From Alentia gelatinosa (Eukaryota; Annelida; Polychaeta; Phyllodocida; Polynoidae), in assembly GCA_950022655.1 (NCBI GenBank), contig OX465581.1, forward strand, positions 105,817,125 through 105,881,124: a stretch of 64,000 nt of DNA, written 5' to 3'. The position numbers were made by a program, and so were the translations under genes. Below are positions 1 through 10,590 of this stretch, piece by piece. The notes beneath the pieces were generated by a model, which had not been told where the DNA came from, made no database searches, and was given only the letters and a program-made list of their open reading frames with translations. Each line of letters opens with the position of its first letter. Positions within the stretch are counted from its first letter, which is position 1.

Positions 1-131
1 GATGCACACTGACACTGCATCTGTGTGCAACGTAGAGCATGTCGTTGTGCATCGTAGAGTGTGTCGTAAACCCTGTGCCACTGCCACAATGCACCCTCTC
101 CATTTCACACAAATTCCGATTTTTCAACGTA

Positions 132-216
132 AAGCGTTGGTATGTATCAGAAGCCCAGTGGGTTTGCGGTTTTAAGGGGTGGACCTAATGGGCTTCCAAT
201 GCATACCAATGCGCTT
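132..216. repeat. foldback hairpin (degenerate MITE)
   Basis: The left arm begins AAGCGTTGGTATGTATC and is mirrored by a right arm ending GCATACCAATGCGCTT. Both arms also carry AGCCCA/TGGGCT next to a loop of about 33 bp. The arms are about 26 bp with a few mismatches. This is the structure of a small non-autonomous foldback element; no coding is seen. Confidence 0.6.
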
Positions 217-3200
217 AAGGACGCACACGTGTATTGAATTTAATGGACGTGGGGGTGTATCGGGAGCTCTGAATTCTGCATTGGCGTTGGTGGGTTCCAG
301 TTCTAAAGTGGGATTCACATGAAGGTTCTAATGTACCTGAGACAGGTGTATTTCACACCTTTTCCCTAGTCTCAGACAATTTTCTTCTGGTACAAAAATA
401 TCATAGCAAGCTGCTTTGGCAAGTCTCAAGAAACAATGGAGATTTGGTTTCACATGGAAGGACACACTTGGTACACAGTCTCAGACATAGTTCCAGTGAA
501 TATTCACCTGGGACTCGTGCACCCTTGGAGTGAGGGGTGTGACAAACATGTGATCATGCTTACTGGCATCCTAATGGCTAGATTGGGTACCTTGTCGGCG
601 ACTCAGCAGTGGGTTCATTTGTCTCACCAAAATGTGGATTGGAACCTTTCATTTTTGCGAATCTGCTGTATCTCTCAATAGAGGAGTAATAGAGGAGAAA
701 ACAGGGGAAGTAGTGATCCCGTAATACAAGGCCAGTTGTAGTTTTTTCTTCAATCAGTAGACGATTTCTGCCACCTAATTAAACTGTTATTTTAGGTAAA
801 TATTTCCACACTGGGTTGTCCGTCTGCATTCAATGAGTCCTGCTGCTCTGTAGTATGGATTATTTAAAGATGAAATACGGGAACTAATCTTGATGATAAT
901 TTCAAAAACTGTGTAGTGATAATCTTGAACATTTCACGTCAAAATATATTTACACATGCCATACACGGTATGACAGTCATCAACGGAATGTCTGATACAA
1001 TAAGCCTAAGCCGCTGTACATCAGAAGCTAATGTTTAGATCATATGTTTAGATTATAAGTCACTCATTGGCTATTGAAATCAATGTTTATATAAAGCACA
1101 GACATGATTAGCCATTTCAAGGTAATTTTCAAGCGCGGATCATTTTGAGATCTCAGAACGAATGTAAAGGCTTCACTCCTCAGGCTCTGCATCACTCATC
1201 GTGATAACCAAGCATTCTAGTATCATCTGGCAGACGACAAATATACTCACACAGATATAACTCTCCTCACCCTGGCCAACTAGTATTGTTCTGGTTGACC
1301 TAGATCTAGCACAGCCCATATAATCCCATGATCCTCTTTTAAGTTTTAACCAGCAACCTGATGTTTCGTGAATGGCAAGCAGCATGATCAAGTGATCTAC
1401 GGCTATGACTCAGCCAGGCCATTGTATGCTTCAGGGGATTTCTATATAAACGTATTTTGGTAAGCCCAGTCAGTGAATAGTAGTGAGTGTCATGTTCGAC
1501 GAGTTGAATTATATATCTACCTCCGAGGTCAATAGAACACGTCAGGCATAGCTTCAAGTCAGAAAAGACCGTTAGAATTAACAGACCATGTCGTTAAAAT
1601 CGTTTTATCTCTACTTTGCGTGAAAACGATGAAAATGTATCCTGAAACTATGCCTGTTTCTATTTTCAGCATCGGATCATTGTGTCAAACAAAAAGTTAT
1701 TACCAGAGATTGGAGAAGAAATACAATCGATCTTTGATTTTATTCTCAAAATTACAAATGAAATACTGCGATATTAATGACTAAAAGGAAAGGAACATCG
1801 GGTGTTATTTATCAATATCTGAAAAGAAACAAACAAGTTCGGTAGTGCAATGACCCTATCCATACCAGTGATTCATTAAACAAGATTCCATGTAGGATGG
1901 TTAGTGGTACTAATACTTACTAAGCCTGTGATGTGGCTGTATGTGAACTATCCATTTTCCTACTGAAATATGGTATTTTATCAACTAATTCATCTTTTCG
2001 TCCAACTTACCTTTCAGACAAACAACTTTCTCAATCATCGCTCATTGTTCAAAGATAAATGAAGCTGTCAAACCTTTGTTAGATATATCTTGTTTATATC
2101 CACAATACTCACATATCATATTACCGAATGTAGTTTGTAAGTGCGTGTGCAGACTGCTCGTAACCCATTACAAGGTCGTGTGTAAAGGCTGTAGACAACA
2201 CACTTAAAATTCACCTCACGTCAAACATTCGCCGGACATAATCTGCTAATTCTTCTAAGGGGAATGCACATTGCCAGTATGACGTAACAAGGGAGGCTCC
2301 TGCCAATCGACCTTATCTCCCTAGACAGGGTATTTGCCGACCAGACGTCGGTATCGAGACTCCATCACTGCATCCTGAGGCACAACAGACACAGGCGTGG
2401 GCATATTGCCATATAGTAGATATTGATTTGTAGACTGGTTTGACTTTCAATGTGTGCTGTATGTTAATCTTGACATCTAAATGCTGCGAAATTTACGAGG
2501 TATTAATTGTTGCTTTATCATTTTCATTTATGCCACTGCCTATAACTGGAAATACCATTGATGTATCGTAAATAGCCAAATGTTACCTTTGCTGGAAATG
2601 AATGCATTTTATTGGAATTTATTGTCTAAAATTCGGCCGATCCAACAGCTGTGTCATTGATTTCACTCTGAACCCACATAGAATTGCTTGCTTTGTATAG
2701 CCTTCTTTTTTTAAGTTCATTTATAAAATGTGTTTACCTAACCCTGGATGGATACAGAACGTCAGATTCTATTGGATACCCCATATGAAAACTCTGCACT
2801 TGCACTCAACATAGTGCGTAGACTTCTCTATGACTAATCCCTGTGATCCTAATATATTAGTCCTTAACGAATGGTCCCACTGAAGGAGATTACCTGGAGG
2901 GAGAACAGGTGTGCACAAATTGGATTATTTTACGCAATTTATCGGAATTTTGCCTCCCCCTTCCCTTTTAATCATGCACGAAGCGAGGGTCCTTGGCTAC
3001 GCGATAGGCAGTTAAAGTAGGACCCCCTCACTGCTAGTTGAGACAAATTGCCTTGTGAGGTGTTTCCAAGTGCAGTAACTAAGTACGCCAATAATCTTAG
3101 AATCCGTGGCTTATTCGCGGATATAGAAATTGATTAGTTAACGTGTGGGAGGTGTCTCAAGATGACGCCTAACACACTAGCGTTTCTACGGATTGAGAAA

Positions 3201-4354
3201 ATGACTGAAGATGTTGATCGATTTGGGGCCCAAGTATATACAAGTAATACTGTACTGTTGTCTTTAATGCAAGCGATTGTGTTTAAAGGTCAACGGTACA
3301 CCTCCTTCTATTTAACTCCTAGTCGATGAATTTTGCTTTATCATCAATTTAAGAACTATCATTTAAAAGTTCAACAAACCTTTTATTCTGAAAATAAATA
3401 TGCATGGCACAGTATGTTCAATGCATCAGCTTTAATTGTTTCTTTACAGCTGCATCTGGAGCAACGCCCCTTGATACTAACAATGATGTAACTAATTCTG
3501 AATGTGCATGTAATTCCCTTTGAATGCATCAGTACCTCTGTGTCTGGTAACTCATAGTAGTTCGTTACGAGTGTCGTTATGTTATGTTTGAGGTAAATCT
3601 ATGCTATTGACACGTTGCAAGGTATTTGCTGTTGTCCTCTCTTGATCTCCTACCTGAATCTGGCTTCGGTTAGGGCTTCTCACCTCTATGTATGTAACAC
3701 TGCAGGTAATCCGAACAGGTTATACCGCTCTCCGAATAGAGGCTCCGTTTGTATCATTTGCATGTTATTCACTGAGTTTTCTCATCAATAGTTGAGTCGC
3801 CCAGTGCAAGGACCAATGGGAGCTATTGAGACATATCCCCGGAGCCCGGCTTCGCGCACGAAAGACGAGCCGGAGGGCACGCGATATACCTGCTATGCTT
3901 TAATAAACCATGCAGGTTGTTAATTACGAGCTGCGGTCCTGCAATGCTAGCACTGGATGGGCCCTAAGCTGGGGAAGGTCTACATACACATAGTCGCCTT
4001 AAATGCCCTACACACCAAGCTGTCAGATCTGCTATTCATCGAGCTGTCGGCATGAGACCTGAGGGTATATATTCCACCCCTTTTTATGAGGTTATACCAA
4101 GGTGCTCGCTCAGGGCTCGTCATAATATGATAGGCAAGTTGGAGGTGGCAATTACTTTCACTGCTAATTGATTGATGGGGGAGGTTTGTTTTTTTATCCC
4201 TAGAGCACCTGGCCCTGCAGGTAGGCCAACAACACTGAAGCAATGAGTTTTCTGATAGAGTAACTCTTTACAAACATCTTTCGATGGAGTTCTATTCTCT
4301 CTGAGGGGGATATACTGGAGAATAGGAAATAAACTGGAGAGTGTGGTGCATACA
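217..4354. other. intergenic, no gene supported
   Basis: AT-rich sequence with only short random frames. The one recognisable item is about 40 bp at 303-345, starting CTAAAGTGGGATTCACA, which resembles the end of the foldback element at 7781-7990 and is probably a solo fragment. No domain, splice-bounded exon or RNA gene was recognised. Confidence 0.6.
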
Positions 4355-4505
4355 TACACAATATTGACTGGTTTCAGATACAAGCGTTAGTATGCTCCGA
4401 GGAGTTGACGCGTAGTAATATCCGAGCGCATGCGAGGATATTGCGCAGAGTCAACTCCGAGGAGTATACAACTGCTTTTATCTGAAACCAGTCTATATTG
4501 TATTT
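4355..4505. repeat. long near-perfect palindrome (foldback element)
   Basis: The arms read ATATTGACTGGTTTCAGATA and, inverted, TCTGAAACCAGTCTATAT. Inner arms match through CTCCGAGGAGTTGAC, and CGCATGCG is the centre (4427-4434). Total length is about 150 bp, with arms of about 70 bp and a few mismatches. It can extrude as a cruciform and is typical of a foldback MITE. Confidence 0.75.
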
Positions 4506-4607
4506 ATTATCCACCTTTTCCTGACAAGTTAGGTACTGATATTGGTTCATTTAGGTATGCACTATTTTTTTCATACGCACTATTTTTCCGTATGCGCCGG
4601 CTTTTGC

Positions 4608-4644
4608 TACCCGGAGCATACAACATATCTGTATGCTCCGGGTA
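4608..4644. repeat. perfect 13-bp-stem hairpin
   Basis: TACCCGGAGCATA is followed 11 bases later by its exact complement TATGCTCCGGGTA. It lies 100 bp from the preceding palindrome and shares its TATGCTCCG word. Just upstream (4555-4595) are two copies of TACGCACTATTTTT-like sequence. It could be part of the same mobile family or a separate insertion. Confidence 0.6.
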
Positions 4645-5165
4645 TGTAGATACACGATCCCCATGTGTTTTTTATGGACACTTTGTATTCGGTGGATAAT
4701 AAATGTATGTACTAGACGCATTTGGGACCAGACGGGAAATCCGGTCAGCACCGCCATTTCATTGTTGAGAGGCAGGGTATTAATAGGAGCTTTGCATGTA
4801 GCAAAGTGGTCGCTACCAGACCTATTACGTTGGTAAAAAGGAAATAAAAATACTCAGTTCTTCATTGAATACGTAATCGCCTCACAACGGGAAAATTGTA
4901 TGTACATATATACATTTACATATATGCAGGTATTTATAAATATTATCCAATGGTGATATAGCATTCCTCCTCCGTGAAGGATGACCTGTCTTGTTACATA
5001 ATTGTATATTTTGTTTGTCAGGAGTGGAGCATATCATCTGTAATGTATCTGCGGCTGCATATATGCTGAGGCACAACTGTAATTAGATTAAAATTGAAGT
5101 CAGTAGTAATATTCTTTAAACAATCATAGTATCATAAACATATATGCCTATAATACTTATGTATA

Positions 5166-5228
5166 ATATATATATACATCTATATATATGTATATATATA
5201 TATATATTATATATATATATATATCATT
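5166..5228. repeat. (TA)n microsatellite
   Basis: Alternating TA with a few C/G interruptions. It sits at the 5' side of the dispersed repeat that follows, and the related copy at 28350 also has an AT run at the equivalent place. Confidence 0.8.
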
Positions 5229-5640
5229 ATGTAAGCCTTTTATATGAATATAAATTATATTCAATGATGTACTCACGTTTAATCACTGCAGGATTCGTTT
5301 TTATCCATTGCGTTACCATCACTCTTCTAGGCTACCGGGTAACCGATGCGGTCACCAGTGTTTCCTGGTGACAAACACCTGCGCTAACGGTTATTCTGAA
5401 GAAAAAAAATCCCTTCCGAATCGGACATATTTAGTCCTATATTGATATTTTCAGTTCTAGTTTCATGTAGATCTTGATGATTAGGCTGGGAAAATCCCAA
5501 TGTATTTCATTGAATAAACCCTGTTTTATAGATATTAACCGCCAATCACATGTTTTGTTTGAAGTGATTAATTTTGTTATTGATGTTAAGTCTGTATAAT
5601 GGCGGTCTGCTGGGTAGCAGGTTTTATGTGCCGCTGTAAT
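5229..5640. repeat. dispersed repeat, copy A (related to 28375-28695)
   Basis: This block shares ordered blocks with 28375-28695: a segment with TATAAATTAT, then CTAGG(C)TACCGGGTAACC-like sequence, GATGCGGT(C/T)ACCAG, CCTGGTGAC, and later GTTGAATAAA(C/T)CCTGTT followed by CCGCCA. The repeated order over about 350 bp supports one mobile family. No terminal repeats or coding were identified, so class is unknown. Confidence 0.6.
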
Positions 5641-7289
5641 GCGGAAGAATAATCTTAGTTAGGAACAGTAATCAGGTATATATTCACAGACAACTGACTC
5701 AACATGGGAGTTGAAGGTGTATGATGGTGATGAGGTTAATGAGATGTGATTGGGGAATGTTTTACAACCTATATAACACTCATGAATTAGTTATTTCATG
5801 AGATTAAATACGATATACTCTATCAAGACCACATGTATAATATATTTCATTCATTAGTTCTGCTACACAATATATTGCTTCTGGCTCTAATATTTTCCTT
5901 GTACAGATGAATACATACAGAGCGGACGTTTTGGGTTTCGGCTGGTAGAGAGTTCCAATAGTTTATACAATTATACAGAGGATTTTTCTTTTCAGTTTTA
6001 CCTGCCTTTTTGCCTGCGACATTGTTATAGGATTTTCCTCTGCCTCAATATTTCCTGCATATCTTCTCATATAGAGGAGTGTCAGATAGTTTCTCCTGCA
6101 GTCTAGACCTTCAATAGCACAACTAGAATTAATGAAGGTCCTTTACACTCATTTCACTTATGGTCCTTCGAGTGCAGATTCGTAGGCCTCTATTCTGAGC
6201 TTTCTGTAACATATCCAACAAATTTCTTTGAATAATTATGTCTCATCTTATGTTGGATAAATAATCATATATATATATATATAATATGATATATGATATA
6301 TGGATATGCCATAACCTTTTAATGTGCATTCATTTGGTATTCTTCAGCCGATCCCACCTCAATCTATTACCTTTAATAAGGCTGTGTACTGGTGGTCCCA
6401 GAGGCCAGAAGTATAACAAGATTGGCATTAAAAAGAATCTTTCTCAGTTGTACTGCTCCCAGCTTGGACCACATTGACGGGTACATGGCGTTTAATTCAT
6501 CACAAGGAGGGTGAATGCAAATCCCATGATACTGGTCTCAGTGAAATCTTATCATTTATTTTATCAACCTGCTGAGGCAATCATGTGAAAATCTATGAAA
6601 AAGGTATAACAAGGCAATGTAGAGAAACCTCTGAGGATGGAGGTATTGTTCTATGTGACAATCTTTTTAAGCAGAATAGTGCTTAGCAAAATGCTTTGTC
6701 TTTAGTCTTAGTCTATGACCTATCTTTACTTGTACTTCCATATGATCCGTTAACAATCGACTGCACAATAACATATCTAATACCAAAGGGTGTCTTTTCG
6801 ATTTTTATAGTATGTTATTGGCGGTGTGGAGATGAGATCATCAACATTTACATGGGGTAACTGGGGTGAGTGCAGCAGTTATAAAACTGTCATTACATCA
6901 AGTTATTATATGTTATTATACAAACCATTAGTGGCAATGTAAATATATTGAACACAGGTGTTGGGACATTTTAAATACATGTTATTGTACATGTATATCA
7001 AAATATATACGCCATTTGAGGTCATTCCCGGGCCGAGTTGCAATAACATTGTCACCATTTCCGAATATACAAGACCACCATGACCGTTTGGAATTAATAA
7101 TGGGCACATAATAAACTAGACTTGGAATAAAGCAAACCCCAGGGTATTCATATACCTTTATGTTTTCTTTCCTCAGGCTGACTAGAAGGTTTTGGTCCAT
7201 ATGTAAAAAAAAACCAGAATCTAGATATATATTGCCACAAAAATGCCTCCTGTGTGGACTAAAAGACGAAGCACCATCATAAACAGAGA
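5641..7289. other. intergenic, no gene supported
   Basis: AT-rich, with a short (AT)n run near 6267-6300. Minus-strand open frames near 6982-7740 run into the next GC-rich block, but their AT-rich half has no recognisable protein character. Confidence 0.55.
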
Positions 7290-7700
7290 ATGTGGTAATA
7301 CCGTGTCCAATAACCCACCTATAGCCATCGCCCACGGGATCGGTCCACCTATATAAAGGCCTTGTGCGGCTGCCTCCCGCCGCCCACTGCCCCTCACACC
7401 GCCCGGGTGGGGTCTGGCCCTCCCTGTAGTGTATATAGAGTTGTGTCCCGAGACGGGCCCCCGGGACCCTGTGGTCATCGGTCACCGCGGCTATCTGGCC
7501 CCGCCCAGGCAGCCGCCTGGGCGCCCGGTCCGCCCCCGACACGCCGCTAATTCCGGAGATGTATGGGACTTCTGAGGCACATACAAATAAATCCAGGTTA
7601 GGTCTACTTTGTGGACAGGGGGACGTGGGGGGACGATGTTGGGGAGGGCGGCCGTCTGCGGGGAGTGTCGCTTGTTTTCGTCCCACGGTGTACATCACGC
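7290..7700. other. GC/CpG-rich block, unassigned
   Basis: An abrupt GC-rich island with many CpGs inside AT-rich DNA. Long frames are open on both strands at once, which in GC-rich DNA is weak evidence for coding. I could not match any frame to a known family. It could be a decayed coding exon, a promoter CpG cluster or part of a mobile element, the last favoured because its right edge overlaps a two-copy dispersed repeat (7556-7660). Confidence 0.4.
7556..7660. repeat. two-copy dispersed repeat, copy 1
   Basis: About 82 bp starting ATGTATGGGACTTCTGAGG recur in the same orientation at 10489-10570 with one visible substitution. Similarity fades over the next 20-30 bp. The same reading frame is open in both copies, but it is short and unrecognised. 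Confidence 0.75.
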
Positions 7701-7780
7701 TGTGTCTGAGCAAGTCACGGATGTCAGAGTCAAGGCACAAGAGTCTTGGTCATGTAGGGTCAATCATACACAAGTATTAC

Positions 7781-7990
7781 CTAAAGTGGGATTCACACAG
7801 TGGGATTCATGTACCTCTCAGGGTTCAAAATCTCATGGAGAATTGCAGGAGAAGAAAAACTTGCCTCAGGGAAACGGAACCCGACAATTTAGATGAATAG
7901 ATTGTGTTTGAGAACAGAATCTTAGCAGGATTTGTCTCATACAAACACCCTGTGAGCTACATGAATCCCATCGTGTGAATCCCGCTTTAT
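7781..7990. mobile_element. foldback MITE with ~42-bp inverted ends
   Basis: The left end AAAGTGGGATTCACACAG continues through GTGGGATTCATGTACCTC. The complement of the right end reads AAAGCGGGATTCACACGA and continues with TGGGATTCATGTAGCTC. There is no coding between the arms. A partial relative is at 303-345. Confidence 0.75.
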
Positions 7991-8492
7991 ACAGCAGAAT
8001 ATCTATGGGCATAGTTCTACTCTCCCTGTTAGAGTATGGCCCGTTTCAGGATAATGTTTCAACAGGACTATGACATGTTGCAGTAGTACGATGACATGTT
8101 GTGGTAGACAAATGCCTCCCTTTCCAATTTGCCTCGCTATGCATTATCAAATAATGTGTTAGTGTTAATGTGTAAGCGGGAGGAGAGGGACAGCACTGCC
8201 CGCATTCCAACCAGGTGATGTCGGGTACGCACATTCCAAGGCGCATATTTATAACTGCTACAACCCTCACTTCTCAAAGAACAATCACAGGCCCAACTCG
8301 ATTACCGCCTCAGCTCCTGCTCATGACAATCGTCCACACCTCTTCTAACTCCAAAGAACACTTTTAAATGGGTAAGGTTACCTAATACAAATCTGCCAAG
8401 ACCACTAAAGCCATGAAAAAGGTCACAGAAGGTAATCACAAACAAAGGCTCAAAGCAAAGGCAACGAGACGGAAGAACACGGATCATGGTTT
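7991..8492. other. spacer between foldback elements
   Basis: Small open frames on the minus strand (8046-8270, 8302-8487) have no recognisable domain. Nothing else is supported. Confidence 0.5.
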
Positions 8493-8804
8493 CACCCCTC
8501 TCATAAGATCTCAGACTCTCTAAGTGGTATTCTGTACAAGGTTCTCACTACGCTGTATGGGAGAAGAATTCTTAACAAACTAGGCTTAGAGCCTTGAGAA
8601 TCTACTGGCACACAGTATTCCCACTAGGTGGCATCATTGAGATTATAGGAATCTTTGGGTTGCATTGATGTACGTCTTTAGCAAGGGATGCAGGCCAATG
8701 GATTCTCAAGGCTCTAAGCACAGTTCTTTAAGAATTCTTCTCATATAGAAGTAGTGAGAGTACAGAATACCACTTAGAGAGTGTGAGGTGTTATGAGAGG
8801 GGTG
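8493..8804. mobile_element. foldback MITE with ~110-bp inverted arms
   Basis: The ends are CACCCCTCTCATAA and its complement TTATGAGAGGGGTG. Matching continues through CTAAGTGGTATTCTGTA, TTCTCACTAC, GAGAAGAATTCTTAA and AGAGCCTTGAGAATC, inverted on the right at 8698-8790. The central loop of about 90 bp is unrelated. Arms are long and well conserved, so this insertion is probably younger than most here. Confidence 0.8.
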
Positions 8805-10020
8805 CACCCAAAGCCTACCAGAACAACCCCCCAGGAAAGAAGCTATATAACCCCGGATAGATTTCGGGCATTTAGGGTCCTGCTACCAACAAGTTTTACA
8901 CATCCCAATCTGCCTTTGTCCATGCACCCGCTAACGGTCACCGCCGCCCATCCACCCGCTGGCCTAACGACCCTACCAGCTACATCAAGAAATCCCGGGG
9001 GCTCCGTGGAGGACCAGGTCCAAATAGGTCCTCACGACTCAAGCCTTGTTTAATGGCTTGCAGCCAGCACTCCCTCAGGCAGCGAGGCCATGAGGTCCAA
9101 GACACCCTGTGTCCAGCCTACAACGCCAAGGGTGCCTGCAGCAAGCCCGAGGGACACACAGTAGCTGGCAAGTCCATAGGCCACTTGTGCCCCAACTGTA
9201 AGTCTTATATCTGCCATGCAGAAGCTGCCTGAAGGATCAAGGCCCATGGTGCCGATATCATCATCTCGACACCCACTGACCTTGTGGCTTCGCCCTTCAA
9301 ATTGGATCTGTGAGGGATCGCACCACGGCAGCCACACTCTCTGGCTTCTCCACCCCCCTACTCGCAACCGCCTACTCAATACTTTCTTTTAACTTACAGG
9401 TACACTTGAGGATTGCGCCATGGACTAGTTTGCAGGAGCATCGCCAGCCTCTTTCTACTCTGCCCTCGCCCTGGCGGTCGCAAAAGGGGCGGACAACATA
9501 CTGACGCACGTCCCGACGTGTGCTCCTCCGGTCCTCCCAGGAGACTTCCTTCACATAACTTCCAATCTCGACCATGCCTTACTCTGCCCTTCGACACCAC
9601 AGAACCTGGGCCCCGTTGAATAATCTAGGGTCCTACATAAAGACCCTTTTTTCTGTATGCCATAGACAGACAGGGACGATGTTGGTCAACTTTATTCACC
9701 CCTTATGGACGACCTTATGGATGTCTGATACTGTCTTAGCCAACAAATTTTGATATCATCAAACGATAACCCTTGTACAAAGGTATGGACAAGTGTCTTT
9801 AAGTAAGATCCTAGATTATTCCACGGCCTCAGGACCTCTAGCACGTTGCTTTAGGCCTACGTTACGGCCGAAGGCTCCCAAACGGTCACAATCGCCCTCG
9901 CCTCGACTTTTGGCATTTCAACCCAGGAACAGGCTACATCTCCATAAAGGGCAAAATCCACCAGGCCGATTTCTCACCCGATCAATTGTTCCTGGGCCCT
10001 TAAGAGGAAGCTCACATATT
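8805..10020 (+). pseudogene. degenerate coding-like region, possible retroelement zinc-binding segment
   Basis: The stretch is GC-rich with broken open frames in all three plus-strand phases. The best segment (9053-9232) encodes MACSQHS... followed by CPAYNAKGAC, then H, then HLCPNC, then H, before a stop. This C-x4-N-x4-C-x5-H ... H-x-C-x2-C pattern recalls short zinc-binding segments of tyrosine-recombinase (DIRS-like/Crypton-like) elements. That is family resemblance, not a match I could verify. No reverse transcriptase or recombinase core was found. It could also be remains of a host exon. Confidence 0.3.
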
Positions 10021-10488
10021 GTAATTTATTTAATTCTGATAATAATAGTTTAATAAATGACCATTTTCAAAGATTTGAGAAATTCTAGGGCATCCGATAA
10101 TAATCGGCGATTGTCTGGCTACGGAAACGGCTACCATCGGTCCAGTGGAACACCCCCTTAACATAACCTCTCTTTAGGCGTCAGACGTGCTCCAAGTATG
10201 ATAGCGAACGGGGACACAGACCAAACACCCATCAGTTTCTTTCTTAATCTGTAGCACTGACAATCTTTAAGATGGCAATCAGACAACTTATGGAGTATAG
10301 ATACTTTTTATGTAAAGGGTCCATCCGAGCGAAACTTCTATTTCGTTTGGTTCGTTTGTGTAAATACAACGTTTAGACATAAGTTGATAAAATGCATATT
10401 GATTGCCAGCTAAGAAACTAGATATAAGGTGCGAGGCCCAATTGCTCTCGATTATGTATAAGTTATCAAAGGATACTACTAGTATGAT

Positions 10489-10590
10489 GTATGGGACTTC
10501 TGAGGCACATACAAATAGATCCAGGTTAGGTCTACTTTGTGGACAGGGGGACGTGGGGGGACGATGTTTGGGAAGGCCGCGGTCGCGGGG
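10489..10590. repeat. two-copy dispersed repeat, copy 2
   Basis: Same orientation and about 81/82 identical to 7558-7639. It lies in plain AT-rich DNA, without the CpG island that precedes copy 1, so the copies share only this ~100-bp module. Confidence 0.75.

Noticed and set aside
6982..7740. 252-codon minus-strand open frame
   Set aside because: Half is a GC-rich island open on both strands and half is AT-rich non-coding-looking sequence. It also overlaps a dispersed repeat. No domain is recognised.
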